DNA of 64,000 nt from Coffea arabica (Eukaryota > Streptophyta > Magnoliopsida > Gentianales > Rubiaceae). Positions 60,579 through 64,000 of the stretch are shown here, one piece after another; the stretch's first letter is position 1; every line of letters begins with the position of its first letter. Position numbers and translations under genes: made by a program. Below the pieces are notes generated by a model. That model worked only from the letters and a program-made list of their open reading frames with translations. It did not search any database and was not told the origin of the DNA. The stretch spans positions 37,303,239 through 37,367,238 of the forward strand of contig NC_092312.1 in assembly GCF_036785885.1 (NCBI RefSeq), given 5' to 3'.

Positions 60579-63500
60579 TGTGACACCCCAACTTTTAAGA
60601 TGCTATTGTTTTACGATTTCTTTAGTTCATTTTATTTTAAAACATTATTTTGTTTCAGGGAAGATACTAAACTTATTTCTTTGGGTTTGATTTAAAACTT
60701 TTTTTTTTTTGTTTTTAAAGACTAGAAACCCTACTTGTACTTTAAAACCCTAGTTTACTTGTGACTAGCATGTTATGTTTAAATCCCTCATATTTAAATC
60801 AAAACCCTAATTTTATTCTATGAAATTGTAAAATTCATCACACTTTTCTTAAAATTGCTTTTATTTGGAAATTATTCATTTAATATGATCCTACTACTCA
60901 AGTACTCCACAACAAGTGCAAATGAACCTAAAAAGTAGGGTTTCACTCTTCGTTTTCAAGATTGGAGCAAATTAGGGTTTTCGCGATTTTTCGCCGGATG
61001 ATTATCCGATACGGAGTGAGGATCAAATTTGGTGCTTAAGAGTGACTTTTGGATGAGGAAATATTATATGATTTGAAGTGATAATAATAAGTTAGTGATT
61101 AGAAAGTAAAAACCCTAGTATACGCGATTTAAGAAAAATCGGCTCGAATCGACGGGTACCGTTTGTTACCGGGTAAACACACCACTTGACCCATACTTTA
61201 TTACCTTAATCTTCTCATTTTATTTCATCTAATTAACCCTCAAAATATCTCATACACCAGCCACAATATTTGACCAAGAAAACAAGAGAGAAAAGAAAAA
61301 TTTGACTTCCAATTAAATTGTGACACTTGTCAACCCTTTGACCAAATTAACTCCAACCTTCTTATCTTTTCTAGAGCTTTGTTTCTTCTTCATTTCTGCA
61401 TAGTGCTGGCCGAACCTCTCTCTCAAGAAAGGAAGAAAGAAAACCTCTTCAACTTCTTGATTCTCTCTTGCTCAAATCCAAGAATACAACCACTTAACCT
61501 TGTTTTGTTCCATAGAAATCATTAAGTGAGTGATAGTGAGTTGTGTGGTGAAGTTGTTTGGAAGCTTAAGGTGCTAAGTGGTCTCTCTTCTTTGGTTCTA
61601 AGGTGAGTGATTATGGAACCCCTCTCTTCTATCTAAAGATGCTTAATTAATGACTTGTGGTTGTTACAAGTGTGATTTGGTGGGCTATTTCTTGATTTTA
61701 GTTAAGATTGATGAAGTTTTCTATTTATTTGGGATTTTTGCTGTTTGCATATGATTAATATTATATGGCTATGTATGATGATTGGAAATGATTGAGAATG
61801 AAGCTAGTTGGTGTGAATGGTAGTTAATTGCAGCAAATTTCTGGTTTGGAAGATAAATTAGCAAGTTAGGGTTTCAAAGTTCTACATTCTGTCCGGTTTT
61901 AGTGCTCCATGTTAGAGGCCGAATTGGCCTTAGCACAAAACATGAAAGTTGTAGAGAATAACATTTTATAGTTGTCTACAAAATTTCAGCTCAATCGGAG
62001 CAACGTAGCTTGTGAAAAGATGGAATTACCCCTGCTGCCCTGTTTTTGTCCGAACTTGGTAATCAGCTTTGGTAATTGGTTATTTTGGTTGGGAGTTCTT
62101 CGGAATTGGTTGTTCCAGTCTTCTAATGAAATGTAGCCCTGTTTCTAAGCTTTCGTATGGATTTGGAATTTCTGGATTTGGACTTTTTTAGGCTGTTTTA
62201 TGATGTTTGTACTAGAATACGGTTTGTGAACCTGTTTTGCGATTCTGGTGTAGTATGTTACATTTTGACGTGGTTACACTCGAAACTGGACTGAGTGGCC
62301 TTCTTCAACATTGTAGCCTCTTAAGTCCTGAATATACCTGCAAAATTTCAGGTCAATCGGATTAGCGTAGCCAGAGTTATAGATGAAATACTCAAGCCTG
62401 TTCTGAACATCAGATTCTGTGCGTTTTTAGTTTAGCTTCTGCCCGTGACATTTTCGGTTTTGATACCGTATGATCTGGGTCTTGACTCCTTCATAATAAA
62501 TGTAGATCTTGGTTTTAGCTTCGAATTGGTATAAAGTACGTTGAAATCTGAGTTTCGTAGCTCCCGTTATGACCGAAACAAGATTTATCGTCAGAACTGC
62601 CGTTGAATCTGGACAGTTCTGACGGGTACTTTGGCACTCCATTTTCGCTCTGTTCTGAATAGATTCAGGTCTTAGCCAAAACATCAAAGTTTTAGCCTTA
62701 TGTCTCAGCTTTCTAATGCCTTTGGAATTTCCTGATTTGGATTTGTGAGTTGGGAGTTATGGTCCAGCAAACAACCCTGTTCGTCACCCTAAGACGTAAA
62801 TTTCTGGTATTGTTTTCTACAATTTCGACCTGCTTCCATTCAGATCTAGATTAAAGTTTCTTCAGGGGATTTGTAGCCCTTTCTCATAGCTTCGAAATGG
62901 TATCTCGTTCACTTTGATCCGACATTCCTAGCCTAATCTTTGATCAAAATGGTTTGAGATGGCAGATTTGGCCGTTTCCTTTTGCCGTTCCGCGCACTTG
63001 CATGTGCCAATTTTGCCGTTACTGTACTTGCGTGTGTCGGCTTTTGCCATTTTGCTTGTTTTGGGTCTGTTAGTAGCCGTTTGTGATATAATGTGATAAA
63101 ATCTTTATTTCAGACCGTGGTAAGTTAGGCGGTACCGGTGGGGCCCACTACTAGCCAACACACGAAGTGATTTCCGCTTTTGTACTACTTTTGTATTTTG
63201 GGTAAGTATTCAGGCCGCTCTTGTGTGTTGGTTGCTTATGTGTTTCGATATGTATGAAGAGGGTACCTAGGCGAGGGTATACTTTATCGCACTCGCTCTA
63301 AACCCGAATTTATGCACATATTTGTACATGACATATGTATGTGAATCATTTTGGAACTAAAACCCTTGAGCTTGTGGCTCGGGGTGATTTTGAATAATTT
63401 TGTGAAGTTTGTGAGTTTGGGGTGAGCTCTTGACCTAGATGGACTATTCGAGCCGGTTAGGGATTGGTCGAAGTCAGTCCAACCTGGTTGGAGGTCACCA

Positions 63501-64000
63501 AGTTTGTGAATCCGGTCCACCGAGTATGTGGACCAAGTTTGTGACCCGAGCTTGTGACTCAAACTCAAGTTTGTGATTTCATTCGCCCGGGCAAGTTTGT
63601 GAGGTGACTGGCCAGTGAGGGTGATAAGGTGTACGGTGGGAGTACAAGTGAAGTTCTACGGACCATTATTTGTGGTCGACGGAGTGTCGGCAGGAGGTCA
63701 CGTATGGCAAACGATCTGGCTTTGGAGCCACCTGTATCCTTATTATGTGATGTTACTTTTCTGCTTTTGCTTTACTCTTACTGTGTAACTGTTGTTACGT
63801 GAAATTTACGCTTTTGCCCCTGTTTACTTACTAAGCATATAGTTTACCCCGTTCCATTTGTTTTCCTTAGCAGGGGGCCGACATGGGGATCGCTCGGGAA
63901 GGTGGTTAGATTTTGAGCTATAGAATACTTGAGTTTGTATTTGTTAAAAGTTGACGAGTAAGATGTATATAGTTGGCGTGGTGGTTGCAGTTATCGGTTT
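60579..64000 (+). mobile_element. Long LTR of a Ty3/gypsy-like retrotransposon, running off the window
   Basis: Starts TGTGACACCCC, a common start of long gypsy LTRs. It shares ordered landmarks with the minus-oriented LTR at 29089-32259: GGCCGAAC near 61409, phrases such as AAATTTCAGGTCAATCGGA in the middle, and ACCCCGTTCCATTTG near 63847. It is at least 3.4 kb without an open frame, consistent with LTR rather than coding sequence. The right end is outside the window. Confidence 0.6.

Overview
The window reads as nuclear DNA of a flowering plant, most likely a eudicot. Genes are intron-rich with GT-AG junctions, intergenic DNA is AT-rich, and typical angiosperm transposons are abundant: Stowaway, hAT and PIF/Harbinger MITEs, a tRNA-derived SINE family, Mutator-like elements, an L1-type LINE and Ty3/gypsy retrotransposons. 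The species cannot be told from the sequence. There are no operons, CRISPR arrays or rRNA genes. Most short open frames are chance frames, so gene calls rest on exons joined at splice sites and on recognisable protein motifs.

Host genes: (1) 1616-5466 (+), a plastid-type GNAT acetyltransferase in five exons with no in-frame ATG in exon 1 and an in-frame stop before its conserved C-terminus. (2) 22027-25076 (-), an apparently intact eight-exon plastid fibrillin (PAP) gene, closest by memory to FBN10. (3) 43805-44868 (-), three exons of a DSE1-like WD40 gene, the last ending in a Trp-to-stop change; this looks like a pseudogene fragment. (4) 49658-55134 (+), an intact eight-exon class I O-methyltransferase, 288 aa, with a 3.3 kb intron. 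(5) 58099-58307 (+), a terminal exon of an unrecognised gene.

Transposon-derived genes: 9089-13162 (-) is a decayed Ulp1/C48 peptidase gene with an N-terminal HMG box, two Trp-to-TGA stops and a frameshift. 27904-28305 (+) is a GRF-zinc-finger/membrane-anchor gene broken by one TGA, lying tail to tail with a possible transposase-tail exon at 28822-29034 (-).

Mobile elements: 14894-17150 holds two SINEs with target duplications around a very long foldback (two 770-bp arms, nearly identical) made from an hAT-like element that already carried a nested MITE. 17709-18224 and 20871-21599 are hAT MITEs with 8-bp target duplications. 19006-20750 is a Pack-MULE (about 295-bp TIRs, perfect 9-bp duplication) carrying a two-exon GATA transcription-factor fragment whose zinc finger has lost one cysteine. 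29089-41450 is a nested LTR-retrotransposon cluster. At its core is a complete 7.3 kb Ty3/gypsy element (32497-39825, - strand) with 5-bp duplications, tRNA-Met primer site, polypurine tract, and a polyprotein split by one frameshift and running into its own 3' LTR. A second, plus-oriented LTR related to the 29-32 kb one runs off the right end from 60579.

In outline, two intact housekeeping genes (fibrillin and methyltransferase) sit among decaying gene copies in a region reshaped by repeated, partly recent transposition.
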